Shown: piece after piece, positions 8,226-16,413 of the stretch
How the letters are laid out: every line of letters starts with the position of its first letter
Numbering within the stretch: position 1 is the stretch's first letter
Source of the DNA: Pseudomonas fluorescens
Lineage (GTDB): Bacteria > Pseudomonadota > Gammaproteobacteria > Pseudomonadales > Pseudomonadaceae
NCBI RefSeq assembly: GCF_019212185.1
Contig: NZ_CP078138.1
Span: 4,942,501 to 5,006,500, forward strand
Reading direction: 5' to 3'
DNA length: 64,000 nt
Notes under the pieces: model-generated
Databases searched by the model: none
Seen by the model: the letters and a program-made list of their open reading frames with translations, nothing else
Told to the model about the DNA's origin: nothing
Position numbers and translations under genes: made by a program

Positions 8226-10244
8226 TCAGTAGCGCGCGTCCGCTGGCTTGCCACCTTTCGGCCAGTCCTTGAGCTTGTCCGGGTAGTCCGGGCGCGGCTG
8301 ATGGGAGAAATACTCCGCGACATCCACTGCCTCTTGATCGGACAGCCCGCCCTGACCCAGCGGGAACTGCTCATGAAAGCCCACTGGCATGTTGCGTTTG
8401 ACGAAGGCTGCAGCGGTGTAGGTGCGGGCCATGCCGGCGCCGATATTGAACGATTCATCGCCCCACAGTGGCGGGAATAGCCAGTCGCCAGTGGCGCGCT
8501 TGAGGCCTTCGCCGTCATTGCCATGGCACACCGCGCACTGCTTGGCGTACACCCGCTCGCCATTCTGAGCGTTGGGCTTGATCGCCGGATCAATTTTGCC
8601 GACGCCACGCCCCGCCACTTTGGCGCCGGGCTGGGTGTTGCGTTTCATCCAATCGAAATAGGCAATCATCGCCTGCATGTCAGCTGACTGCGGCGGCAGC
8701 GGGTGGCCGTTCATCGAGCGCCGGAAGCAGCCGTTGATCCGATCAGCCAGAGTAATCTCCCGACCCGCCCGCGGTGCATAGCCCGGGAAGAACGCCGAAA
8801 CGCCGACAAACGGCGAGCCATCGGCGACGGTGCCCGCGTTCAGGTGGCAACTGGTGCAGTTCAGCGCATTGCCGACGTTGTCCGGCAGCAGTTCCCGGGT
8901 TTGCAGGTGCAGGCGCATGCCGCGCACCACCTGCTCAGCGTTGGGCGCCAGCAACATCTCGGCCAGGCGTGGGGTTTCAAAGGTGGCCGGCTCGTTGATC
9001 GGTTTGAGCTGCGCCCGCAGTTGCTTGACCTGCGCCGCGCTGATCGCCGAGCCGTTGTTGCCCCAACTGCTGCGGACAAAACTTAGGATTTCGGCGATTT
9101 CCTGGTCCGCTAGCCGGGCAAACCCGGGCATGGCGTAGACCCGGGGGTGGGTCTGGGTTTGTGCGGTTTTCCAGCCGGTCAGGGTGATGTGCAGCAGCGA
9201 GGTCGGGTCAACCGAGGCCACGCTCGGGTTGCCCGCCAAGGGCGGGAACATGCCGTTCACGCCGCCGCCATCCGGGCGATGGCAGTCGCCACAGAATTGC
9301 GTGTAGCCGAGGCCGCCACGGCTGCTGAACAGGGTGCTTGGCGGTTCGGCCGGTGCCAGCGGTACGCTCGGTGTCGGCAGGTCATCCTTGCCCGCCGGCA
9401 AGGACTTGAGGTAGGTCGCGATTGCCGTCAGGTCGGCGTCGGTAAAGTGCTGGGTGCTGTGATGAATCACCTCGGCCATGTTGCCGGACACCGTGGCGAA
9501 ACGGTTCTGCCCGGTCTTGAGCAACTGCACGGTGTCGGGCACCGTCCACAGGTTGCGCAGGCTCAGGGCGCGCCAGTGCTCCACGGTTTCGCCAGCGAGG
9601 AAGTGTCGACCGCTGGCGCCGCCGTCGCTCATGGCCTTTTCCTGGAAGGCAATCCCCCGTGGCGTATGGCACGCACCGCAATGCCCCAACCCCTGCACCA
9701 GGTAGGCGCCGCGGTTGATGAGGGCATCTTTGCCGGGATCGGCGACGTAAGGCTTGGCGTCGACAAACAGGGTATTCCAGAACCACAGCCCCCAACGCTG
9801 ATTGAAGGGAAAACTCATGTCCGCCTGCAGATTGGCCTGCTTGACCGGCTCCACCCCTTGCAGCAAATAGGCATAGAGGGCGCGCATGTCCGCTTCGCTC
9901 ATCTTCGCGTAGGACGGATAGGGCATCGCCGGGTACAGGTTGATGCCCGCCGGCGTGACGCCTTCACGCATCGCCCGATCGAATTGCTCGAAGCTATAGC
10001 GACCGATACCGGTCTCGGGGTCTGGGGTGATGTTGCTGGAGTACAGGGTGCCCATCGGCGTTTGCAGCTCAAGGCCACCAGCCATCAGCGCGCCGCCCTT
10101 GGCGGTGTGACAGGCAACACAGTCGCCGAGCCGGGCGACGTACTCGCCCTGCTCGATCTGTGCACTTGGCTCAGCGGCATACAGGGTTGGCAGGAGAAAC
10201 AACGAGATGACCAGCAACGCCAGTCGCGAGAGATTCATATCCAT
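8226..10244 (-). CDS. Five-haem c-type cytochrome: dehydrogenase-type triple-haem subunit fused to a TsdA-like domain
   Basis: The 672-residue precursor has a signal peptide (~1-23, cleavage near LYAAEP) and five CxxCH motifs: CVACH 42-46, CGACH 189-193, CGDCH 318-322, CTSCH 463-467 and CAVCH 570-574. The first ~400 residues match the triple-haem cytochrome subunits of membrane-bound alcohol and sugar dehydrogenases. Residues ~420-660 match the dihaem thiosulfate dehydrogenase TsdA, including ADRINGCFRRSMNG with Cys506, the equivalent of the axial cysteine ligand of TsdA haem 1, and KRNMP near the expected second-haem ligand. It may oxidise thiosulfate to tetrathionate (or the reverse) and pass electrons through the N-terminal haems. 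AAGGGG lies seven bases before the start. No dehydrogenase large subunit is adjacent. Confidence 0.8.
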   Translation of the reverse strand: MDMNLSRLALLVISLFLLPTLYAAEPSAQIEQGEYVARLGDCVACHTAKGGALMAGGLELQTPMGTLYSSNITPDPETGIGRYSFEQFDRAMREGVTPAGINLYPAMPYPSYAKMSEADMRALYAYLLQGVEPVKQANLQADMSFPFNQRWGLWFWNTLFVDAKPYVADPGKDALINRGAYLVQGLGHCGACHTPRGIAFQEKAMSDGGASGRHFLAGETVEHWRALSLRNLWTVPDTVQLLKTGQNRFATVSGNMAEVIHHSTQHFTDADLTAIATYLKSLPAGKDDLPTPSVPLAPAEPPSTLFSSRGGLGYTQFCGDCHRPDGGGVNGMFPPLAGNPSVASVDPTSLLHITLTGWKTAQTQTHPRVYAMPGFARLADQEIAEILSFVRSSWGNNGSAISAAQVKQLRAQLKPINEPATFETPRLAEMLLAPNAEQVVRGMRLHLQTRELLPDNVGNALNCTSCHLNAGTVADGSPFVGVSAFFPGYAPRAGREITLADRINGCFRRSMNGHPLPPQSADMQAMIAYFDWMKRNTQPGAKVAGRGVGKIDPAIKPNAQNGERVYAKQCAVCHGNDGEGLKRATGDWLFPPLWGDESFNIGAGMARTYTAAAFVKRNMPVGFHEQFPLGQGGLSDQEAVDVAEYFSHQPRPDYPDKLKDWPKGGKPADARY

Positions 10245-10442
10245 TGAAACACCCCTTCTGGGACTGGCCTCGGGTGGTCCCGCCGGCCAGCTTCCTATTC
10301 ATTTTTATCGGTTCATCAGGCAAGAACCGGGACCTGCAGGGCCCACTGTCTTTCTATAGGAATGGTTCGTAATGGCCGTTGATATGAATCACAGGATCGG
10401 CGCTTGAGGGGTAATGGCCGGGATTTGCCAAATCCCAGACAG

Positions 10443-10468
10443 CAAAAAGCCCGCATTGAGCGGGCTTT
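10443..10468 (-). terminator. Terminator after tRNA-Asp copy 1
   Basis: Stem AAAGCCCGC (10446-10454) pairs with GCGGGCTTT (10460-10468); read on the minus strand the hairpin ends in a run of T. An imperfect second hairpin (GGTGACCTGG with CCAGGTTACC) lies between it and the tRNA. The rest of 10245-10442 shows no gene. Confidence 0.85.
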
Positions 10469-10508
10469 CTGGGGTGACCTGGCGTTCAGTGGTCCAGGTT
10501 ACCAAATA

Positions 10509-10585
10509 TGGCGCAGCGGACGGGACTCGAACCCGCGACCCCCGGCGTGACAGGCCGGTATTCTAACCGACTGAACTACCGCTGC
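10509..10585 (-). tRNA. tRNA-Asp (GUC)
   Basis: A 77-base cloverleaf with encoded CCA. The acceptor GCAGCGG pairs with CCGCTGC, the anticodon loop is CTGTCAC (GUC) and the T arm is GCGGGTTCGAGTCCCGT. It is co-transcribed behind tRNA-Val on the minus strand. Confidence 0.97.
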
Positions 10586-10604
10586 GCTAAGCGTTGAAAG
10601 TAAG

Positions 10605-10680
10605 TGGTGGGTGATGACGGGATCGAACCGCCGACATTCTGCTTGTAAGGCAGACGCTCTCCCAGCTGAGCTAATCACCC
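10605..10680 (-). tRNA. tRNA-Val (UAC)
   Basis: A 76-base cloverleaf with encoded CCA. The acceptor is GGGTGAT/ATCACCC, the anticodon loop is CTTACAA (UAC) and the T arm is GGCGGTTCGATCCCGTC. It is nineteen bases upstream of tRNA-Asp copy 1. The AT-rich stretch 10720-10760 upstream on the minus strand is a plausible promoter region. Confidence 0.97.
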
Positions 10681-10801
10681 TTTACCTTCGTTGCGGGACA
10701 CATTATGCCACAAGATTTCGTAAAGTGTTGATTTAATTAATAAATTTATTAAAAAAACCGAAATCTGATGAAACCGTGCGTACCGCGTGGAACTCTTTCA
10801 G

Positions 10802-10826
10802 CAAAAAGCCCGCGTTAGCGGGCTTT
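10802..10826 (-). terminator. Terminator after tRNA-Asp copy 2
   Basis: AAAGCCCGC (10805-10813) pairs with GCGGGCTTT (10818-10826) around a four-base loop, with a T-run on the minus strand. It is nearly identical to the terminator after copy 1, as expected of a tandem duplication. Confidence 0.85.
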
Positions 10827-10866
10827 CCGTGGTGACCTGGCGTTCAGTGGTCCAGGTTACCGAATA

Positions 10867-10943
10867 TGGCGCAGCGGACGGGACTCGAACCCGCGACCCC
10901 CGGCGTGACAGGCCGGTATTCTAACCGACTGAACTACCGCTGC
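10867..10943 (-). tRNA. tRNA-Asp (GUC), second copy
   Basis: Identical in sequence to the copy at 10509-10585, with CCA encoded and anticodon GUC. Flanking sequence through the terminator is also nearly identical. Confidence 0.97.
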
Positions 10944-10962
10944 GCTAAACACTTGAAACGAA

Positions 10963-11038
10963 TGGTGGGTGATGACGGGATCGAACCGCCGACATTCTGC
11001 TTGTAAGGCAGACGCTCTCCCAGCTGAGCTAATCACCC
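10963..11038 (-). tRNA. tRNA-Val (UAC), second copy
   Basis: Identical to the copy at 10605-10680, with anticodon UAC and CCA encoded. It is the promoter-proximal gene of the upstream Val-Asp unit. The interval 11039-11197 holds its promoter region and the divergent rdgC leader. Confidence 0.97.
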
Positions 11039-11197
11039 TTCGCTTCGGTGTGGCGCGCATTCTACGGAGCACTCCCACCTCTGGCAAGCACTTTTTTAAA
11101 TAATTTTCTCAGGCCTTCCAAAGGGTTAGCGAAGGGTTGGCCTGCGACGCTGCGCGGAGAATAATGCCCCCCTTTGTATAAAGGAGAGACTCACCCC

Positions 11198-12118
11198 ATG
11201 TGGTTCAAAAACCTGCTTATCTATCGCCTGACCCAAGATCTGCCTTTTGATGCCGAGGCGTTGGAAACTGCACTGGCCACCAAGCTGGCGCGTCCATGTG
11301 CAAGCCAGGAGTTGACCACCTACGGTTTCGTCGCGCCCTTCGGTAAAGGCGAAGATGCGCCTCTGGTGCATGTCAGCGGTGATTTCCTGCTGATCGCTGC
11401 GCGCAAGGAAGAACGCATCCTGCCGGGTAGCGTGGTGCGTGACGCGGTGAAGGAAAAGGTCGAAGAGATCGAAGCCGAACAGATGCGCAAGGTCTATAAG
11501 AAGGAGCGCGACCAGATCAAGGATGAAATCATCCAGGCCTTCCTGCCCCGCGCCTTTATCCGTCGTTCTTCGACCTTCGCCGCCATCGCGCCGAAACAGG
11601 GCCTGATCCTGGTCAACTCGGCCAGCCCGAAACGTGCCGAGGACCTGCTGTCGACCCTGCGTGAAGTGATTGGCTCACTGCCAGTACGCCCGCTGACGGT
11701 AAAAATGTCGCCAACCGCGACCATGACCGAATGGGTCACCACCCAGAAAGCCGCGGACGACTTCTTTGTGCTGGACGAGTGCGAACTGCGCGACACCCAC
11801 GAAGACGGCGGCATCGTACGCTGCAAGCGTCAAGACCTGACCAGCGAAGAGATCCAGTTGCACCTGAGCACCGGCAAAGTGGTTACCCAGCTGTCCCTGG
11901 CCTGGCAGGACAAACTGTCTTTCGTCCTCGACGACAAGATGGTGGTCAAGCGCCTGAAGTTCGAAGACCTGCTGCAGGACCAGGCGGAACAGGACGGTGG
12001 CGACGAGGCCCTGGGCCAATTGGACGCCAGTTTCACCCTGATGATGCTGACTTTCGGCGACTTCCTGCCGGCCCTGGTGGAAGCGTTGGGCGGTGAAGAG
12101 ACACCTCAGGGGATCTAA
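11198..12118 (+). CDS. rdgC: Recombination-associated protein RdgC
   Basis: The 306-residue protein matches RdgC along its whole length: [12 protein letters not shown] at the start, [16 protein letters not shown], the central [16 protein letters not shown] and the C-terminal [22 protein letters not shown]. RdgC forms a ring-shaped dimer around double-stranded DNA, competes with RecA and limits unwanted recombination. The start at 11198 has AAGGAG 12 bases upstream; an in-frame ATG at 11174 precedes this site and is less likely. It is transcribed alone, divergent from the tRNA cluster, in the place of PA3263. Confidence 0.95.
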   Translation: MWFKNLLIYRLTQDLPFDAEALETALATKLARPCASQELTTYGFVAPFGKGEDAPLVHVSGDFLLIAARKEERILPGSVVRDAVKEKVEEIEAEQMRKVYKKERDQIKDEIIQAFLPRAFIRRSSTFAAIAPKQGLILVNSASPKRAEDLLSTLREVIGSLPVRPLTVKMSPTATMTEWVTTQKAADDFFVLDECELRDTHEDGGIVRCKRQDLTSEEIQLHLSTGKVVTQLSLAWQDKLSFVLDDKMVVKRLKFEDLLQDQAEQDGGDEALGQLDASFTLMMLTFGDFLPALVEALGGEETPQGI

Positions 12119-12120
12119 CC

Positions 12121-12210
12121 TGTAGGAGCGAGCCTGATCGCGATCGCGGCATCTTATTCAATAATGATGTGACTGACATATCGCCATCGCGAGCAGGCTC
12201 GCTCTTACAG
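12121..12210. repeat. REP pair (inverted repetitive extragenic palindromes)
   Basis: TGTAGGAGCGAGCCTGATCGCGAT at the left is mirrored by CGCGAGCAGGCTCGCTCTTACA at the right around a ~45-base spacer. This is the common P. fluorescens REP doublet, also found at 48332-48424 and 60200-60299. It lies directly after rdgC. Confidence 0.85.
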
Positions 12211-12214
12211 GGGC

Positions 12215-12252
12215 AGTGCCGCCTATTGATCCCAGGATCAATAGGCGGCACT
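12215..12252. repeat. Perfect 18-bp inverted repeat
   Basis: Left arm 12215-12232 and right arm 12235-12252 are exact complements with a two-base spacer (CA). It lies between the REP pair and the guanidine riboswitch. No T-run follows, so it is not a standard terminator. It could be a cruciform, a binding site or an RNA hairpin. Confidence 0.7.
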
Positions 12253-12263
12253 CTAGCGCCCAA

Positions 12264-12315
12264 CGCGAGGACGACCTCGCGGCTCGATCGAGTCATTAAT
12301 CTGGGGACGACCCCG
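12264..12315 (+). promoter_or_regulatory. Guanidine-II (mini-ykkC) riboswitch
   Basis: Two short hairpins each close on an ACGA loop: CGCGAGG-ACGA-CCTCGCG at 12264-12281 and GGGG-ACGA-CCCC at 12303-12314. Two ACGR-loop stem-loops upstream of a ribosome binding site define the guanidine-II riboswitch. GGAGG (12325-12329) follows ten bases later and the regulated gene encodes a Gdx/SugE exporter, the expected target. Guanidinium binding should expose the binding site and switch on translation. Confidence 0.92.
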
Positions 12316-12334
12316 TCTATCGATGGAGGTGTTC

Positions 12335-12652
12335 ATGTCCTGGATCATTCTGTTTTTCGCCGGCCTGTTTGAAGTCGGCTGGGCCGTAGGCCTGAAGTAC
12401 ACCGACGGCTTCAGCCGCCCTCTGCCCACCGCCCTGACCATCGTCGCCATGGCGATCAGCCTCGGCTTGCTGGGACTGGCGATGAAGGAGTTGCCGCTGG
12501 GCACTGCCTACGCGATCTGGACGGGCGTAGGCGCAGTGGGCACGGTCATCGCCGGGATCATCCTGTTTGGTGAATCCATGGCGCTGTTCCGCCTTGCCAG
12601 CGTTGCGCTGATCATCGCCGGGCTGGTCGGGCTGAAGATCAGCGCGGCCTGA
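12335..12652 (+). CDS. gdx: Guanidinium exporter Gdx (SugE subtype, SMR family)
   Basis: The 105-residue protein has four membrane helices and the SMR signature with the essential Glu13 in [16 protein letters not shown]. Gdx-type features include the segment [20 protein letters not shown]. Gdx proteins exchange guanidinium for protons as antiparallel dimers in the inner membrane; older annotation calls them SugE. The ATG at 12335 is used because GGAGG lies five bases upstream, while the ATG at 12323 overlaps that site. The guanidine-II riboswitch upstream supports the guanidinium role over quaternary-amine export. Confidence 0.93.
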   Translation: MSWIILFFAGLFEVGWAVGLKYTDGFSRPLPTALTIVAMAISLGLLGLAMKELPLGTAYAIWTGVGAVGTVIAGIILFGESMALFRLASVALIIAGLVGLKISAA

Positions 12653-12662
12653 CCCGTTGGAT

Positions 12663-12694
12663 AAAAAACGCCCGCATAACGCGGGCGTTTTTTT
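12663..12694. terminator. Bidirectional terminator between gdx and the LplT-PlsC gene
   Basis: Stem ACGCCCGC (12668-12675) with GCGGGCGT (12681-12688), flanked by an A-run on the left and a seven-T run on the right. It can serve both convergent genes. Confidence 0.9.
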
Positions 12695-12706
12695 ATCTTC
12701 GCTCTT

Positions 12707-14581
12707 CTAGCGCACCGCCCCCCGCAACTCGCTGACCAGTGCCTGCAACTGCGCCGGCGCTGCCGCCTCCACGGACACCGGCGGGCCCGCCACCAAGGTC
12801 ACCCGCGACCAGAGCCGATGGAAAAAACCCTTGTTCGGGTCGCGACTGAAAAAGCTGCCCCACAAACCTTGCAAGGCCAACGGAATCACCGGCACCGGGG
12901 TCTGCTCGAGAATCCGCGTCAGCCCGCCCTTGAACTCATCGATCTCGCCGTCAGCGGTCAGTTTGCCTTCCGGAAAAATGCACACCAGCTCGCCGTCCTT
13001 CAGGTACTGGGCGATGCGGCTGAAGGCCTTTTCGTAGATCTGAATGTCTTCCTGACGCCCGGCAATGGGAATCGTCCCGGCAGTGCGGAAGATAAAGTTC
13101 AGCACTGGCAGGTTGTAGATCTTGTAGTACATCACGAAGCGAATCGGCCGACGCACCGCGCCGCCAATCAGCAAGGCGTCGACAAACGACACGTGATTGC
13201 ACACCAGGAGCGCCGCCCCCTCATCGGGAATCAGCTCCAGGTTACGGTGCTGCACGCGGTACATGGAATGGCTGAGCAACCAGATCATGAAGCGCATGGT
13301 GAACTCGGGGACGATGCGGAAGATATAGGTGTTCACGCCGATATTGAGCAGCGACACCACCAGGAACAACTGGGGAATCGTCAGCTTGGCCAGGCTCAGC
13401 AGGACAATCGAAACGATCGCCGAGAGCACCATGAACAGCGCGTTGAGAATGTTGTTGGCGGCAATCACCCGCGCCCGCTCGTGCTCGGCGGTGCGCGACT
13501 GGATCAGCGCATACAGCGGCACAATATAGAAACCGCCAAACACCCCCAAACCGAGAATATCCAGCAGCACCCACCAGGTATGGCCGAAGCCCAGCACCTG
13601 AATCCAGCCATGACCCTCGGCGCTCTCGGGAATACCGCCGGAATGCAACCACAGCAGCAGCCCGAACACCGTCAGGCCAAAGGAGCCGAACGGCACCAGG
13701 CCGATCTCCACTTTGCGCCCCGAAAGCTTTTCACAAAGCATCGAACCCAGGGCGATCCCCACCGAAAACACCGTCAGAATCAGGGTGACCACAGTTTCAT
13801 CGCCGTGCATCCACTCCTTGGCATAAGCCGGGATCTGCGTCAGATAAATCGCCCCGACGAACCAGAACCATGAGTTACCGACAATCGAACGCGAAACGGC
13901 CGGCGTCTGCCCCAGACCCAGGCGCAAGGTCGCCCAGGATTCGCTGAAAATGTTCCAGTTCAGCTTCAACTCCGGTGTCGAGGCTGCCGCCCGCGGAATC
14001 CCGCGACTGGCCAGGTAACCAAGGACCGCAACGCCAATGATCGCGGTGGAAACCACGGGCGCGTAATGACTGGAAGACATCATGATCCCGGCGCCAATGG
14101 TCCCCGCCAGGATCGCCAGGAAGGTGCCCATTTCCACCAGGCCGTTACCGCCCACCAATTCGTCCTCACGCAACGCCTGGGGCAGGATCGAGTATTTCAC
14201 CGGCCCGAACAGCGCCGAGTGAGTGCCCATGGCGAACAGCGCGAGCAACATCAGCCACAGGTGATCGAACAGGAAGCCCACCGCGCCGACCGCCATGATG
14301 GCGATCTCCCCCAGCTTGATCAGGCGGATCAACGCGTCCTTGGCGAGTTTCTCGCCGAACTGCCCGGCCAACGCCGAGAACAGAAAGAACGGCAGGATGA
14401 AGAGCAAGGCGCAGAGGTTGACCCAGATCGAGCGGTCGCCCTCGATGGCCAGCTTGTAGAGGATGGCGAGGATCAACGATTGCTTGAAGATGTTGTCGTT
14501 GAACGCACCGAGGGATTGCGTGATGAAAAACGGCAGGAAGCGCCGCTTACGGAGCAAGGTGAACTGCGAAGGATGACTCAT
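12707..14581 (-). CDS. LplT-like MFS transporter fused to a PlsC-type acyltransferase
   Basis: Residues ~10-410 of this 624-residue protein form a twelve-helix MFS domain like the lysophospholipid flippase LplT. Residues ~430-620 form a PlsC domain with NHVSFVD (NHx4D motif, ~450) and FPEGKLT (~545). The fusion should import lysophospholipids and re-acylate them in the inner membrane. It lacks the AMP-binding acyl-ACP synthetase domain of E. coli Aas, so it would need another acyl donor source. It is monocistronic, convergent with gdx and shares its terminator. From memory PA3267 is comparable. Confidence 0.85.
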   Translation of the reverse strand: MSHPSQFTLLRKRRFLPFFITQSLGAFNDNIFKQSLILAILYKLAIEGDRSIWVNLCALLFILPFFLFSALAGQFGEKLAKDALIRLIKLGEIAIMAVGAVGFLFDHLWLMLLALFAMGTHSALFGPVKYSILPQALREDELVGGNGLVEMGTFLAILAGTIGAGIMMSSSHYAPVVSTAIIGVAVLGYLASRGIPRAAASTPELKLNWNIFSESWATLRLGLGQTPAVSRSIVGNSWFWFVGAIYLTQIPAYAKEWMHGDETVVTLILTVFSVGIALGSMLCEKLSGRKVEIGLVPFGSFGLTVFGLLLWLHSGGIPESAEGHGWIQVLGFGHTWWVLLDILGLGVFGGFYIVPLYALIQSRTAEHERARVIAANNILNALFMVLSAIVSIVLLSLAKLTIPQLFLVVSLLNIGVNTYIFRIVPEFTMRFMIWLLSHSMYRVQHRNLELIPDEGAALLVCNHVSFVDALLIGGAVRRPIRFVMYYKIYNLPVLNFIFRTAGTIPIAGRQEDIQIYEKAFSRIAQYLKDGELVCIFPEGKLTADGEIDEFKGGLTRILEQTPVPVIPLALQGLWGSFFSRDPNKGFFHRLWSRVTLVAGPPVSVEAAAPAQLQALVSELRGAVR

Positions 14582-14653
14582 CTTCCATGTCCCTGAGTGG
14601 CTTGGATGCTCTTATTGGAATGTCCTTGAGCGATCCAGGCCACAACCTTAGCG

Positions 14654-15805
14654 TTATTTCTTTAACCCGGCGATGCATGGCGATACGAACAACTCACCAC
14701 GCCAGGCGCCCTGCACGGTGCGCTTGGAAACGATCATCCACATGATCGCCAGCAGCGCCACCAGCAGCGTGCCAAACAGGCTGAAGAAGCTCAGGTTCAG
14801 GGTACTGGCCAGCTTCAGGGTGGTCAGCGAGAACACCCCAAGCGGGAAGGTAAAGCCCCACCAGCCGAGATTGAACGGAATGCCATCACGCAGGTAGCGC
14901 AGGGTGATCAGCACCGCCATCAGCATCCACCACAGGCCGAAGCCCCACAGGGTGATCCCGGCGATCAGGCCGATCCCCGCTGCCACCTCGCCAATACCAG
15001 GCATGCCGTTGGCGGCAAAGATCGCCGGTGCATCGGCGCCCAGCACCAGCATGCCCAAGGCTCCGGTACCGATTGGCCCCAGTGCCAGCCAGCTTGAGGC
15101 TGCCATGTTTTCATGGGGCAATTTGTGCAAGGCCATGCGCAGCAAGAGGATGGTCAGAATGCTCACCGCCACCGGCAGCGAGAACGCCCATAGCACATAG
15201 CTGGTGGTCAGCATCACTAACTGCCCATGAGCGTCAGCCAGATGAGGGGCAAGCAGGCCGCCGCTGGCCGCCGCGACTTCCGCCGCCACCACGGGCAACA
15301 GCCAGACGGCGGTCATCTGGTCGATGCTGTGCTCCTGACGGGTGAACATCATGTACGGAATCAGCACGCCGCAAGCCAGGGACATGGCCACGTCCAGCCA
15401 CCAGAGGATTTCGGCGAGCGATACCACGCCCTGCCCCCAACGCGGCACGCCGAACACCAGCAGGCCGTTGATGATGGTCGCCAGCCCCATGGGAATGGTG
15501 CCGAAGAACATCGAGACAGTGGAGTGCCCGAAGATCCGCCGCGCCTCGTCGAAGAACATCACCCAGCGCGCGGTGTACAGCACACTGAACAGCACGAACA
15601 GGGCGATATTGAACAGCCACAACCCCTCGGCGACAGCGTGCAGTCCGGGAATGCGCACCGGTAATTGGGCCAGCGCTAGCGCCAGCACCCCGGTGCCCAT
15701 GGTGGCGGCGAACCAGTTGGGCGTGAATTGGCGAATGACTTCACGCGGATGCTGCAGTTGGCTCAATGGCCGGCTGATGATTCTGCTGTTATGGATGGTG
15801 TGCAC
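14654..15805 (-). CDS. TDT/SLAC1-family membrane transporter
   Basis: The 383-residue protein has about ten membrane helices and the family start TPNWFAATMGTGVLALAL, as in TehA, Mae1, Ssu1 and SLAC1. Members carry dicarboxylates, sulfite, tellurite-related ions or small anions; the substrate cannot be read from the sequence. It starts at a GTG with AGGAG six bases upstream. The leader at 15855-15900 is AT-rich with TATAACGGGTA and TAACTGTTA half-sites, weakly reminiscent of CysB sites, which would fit a sulfite exporter but is speculative. The region 14582-14653 holds nothing recognisable. Confidence 0.82.
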   Translation of the reverse strand: MHTIHNSRIISRPLSQLQHPREVIRQFTPNWFAATMGTGVLALALAQLPVRIPGLHAVAEGLWLFNIALFVLFSVLYTARWVMFFDEARRIFGHSTVSMFFGTIPMGLATIINGLLVFGVPRWGQGVVSLAEILWWLDVAMSLACGVLIPYMMFTRQEHSIDQMTAVWLLPVVAAEVAAASGGLLAPHLADAHGQLVMLTTSYVLWAFSLPVAVSILTILLLRMALHKLPHENMAASSWLALGPIGTGALGMLVLGADAPAIFAANGMPGIGEVAAGIGLIAGITLWGFGLWWMLMAVLITLRYLRDGIPFNLGWWGFTFPLGVFSLTTLKLASTLNLSFFSLFGTLLVALLAIMWMIVSKRTVQGAWRGELFVSPCIAGLKK

Positions 15806-15910
15806 GCTGATCTCCTGTCCCCTGATGAGGTTGAATCCATCATAGAACCGGATCGAATATCCATATAACGGGTATTTTCTCTAACTGTTATCTATTTTGC
15901 AGATATAAAG

Positions 15911-16222
15911 CTACACACTGCCCTCCGTCTCGACCACCAGGATCCGCGCCACCCCTTGGGGGTGGGCCACATGCTCTGTGCCGACGGTGGCATAAAAAAT
16001 ATCGCCGACTTCCAGCAAGGCAACCTGTTCAACGCCCTCCTCCCGGTAATGCATCCGCACCTGTCCATCGAGCACCACGAACACTTCCTGGCCATCGTTG
16101 ACGTGCCATTTGTAGGGCTGATCGGTCCAGTGCAGGCGGGTGGTAATCCCGTTCATATTGGCAATATCCAGCGCGGCCCAGGCACGCTCACCCGTAAAGG
16201 ATTTGCTGCGGATAATCTTCAT
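15911..16222 (-). CDS. Small cupin-domain protein
   Basis: This 103-residue single-domain cupin contains WHVNDGQEVFVVLDGQVRMHY (first motif, with a metal-type His and Glu) and GDIFYATVGTEHVAHP (second motif with His). Such proteins bind a metal and act as small epimerases, dioxygenases or sensors; no substrate can be assigned. GGGAG lies ten bases before the start. It sits 105 bases upstream of the TDT transporter gene on the same strand and may be co-transcribed. Confidence 0.78.
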   Translation of the reverse strand: MKIIRSKSFTGERAWAALDIANMNGITTRLHWTDQPYKWHVNDGQEVFVVLDGQVRMHYREEGVEQVALLEVGDIFYATVGTEHVAHPQGVARILVVETEGSV

Positions 16223-16413
16223 TGCGAATCAACTCCCTTGAATCGGTCCAGGTCAGGCCCCAAGGCTAACTCAAGCGCTCGGTTGAACGACACGGGATTG
16301 TCCCTGCGACACCCCGCCGCGCTCCGACCTTGGTCGACACTGACGTCGCCGGGACTACGTGCGAGACTGTCTGACCGGGCCGCGCTCCCGGGTGTCTTTT
16401 GTCAGGAGTTTCC

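Noticed and set aside
10857..11087. 76-codon frame over tRNA-Asp and tRNA-Val
   Set aside because: It reads through two clear tRNA genes and has no binding site.
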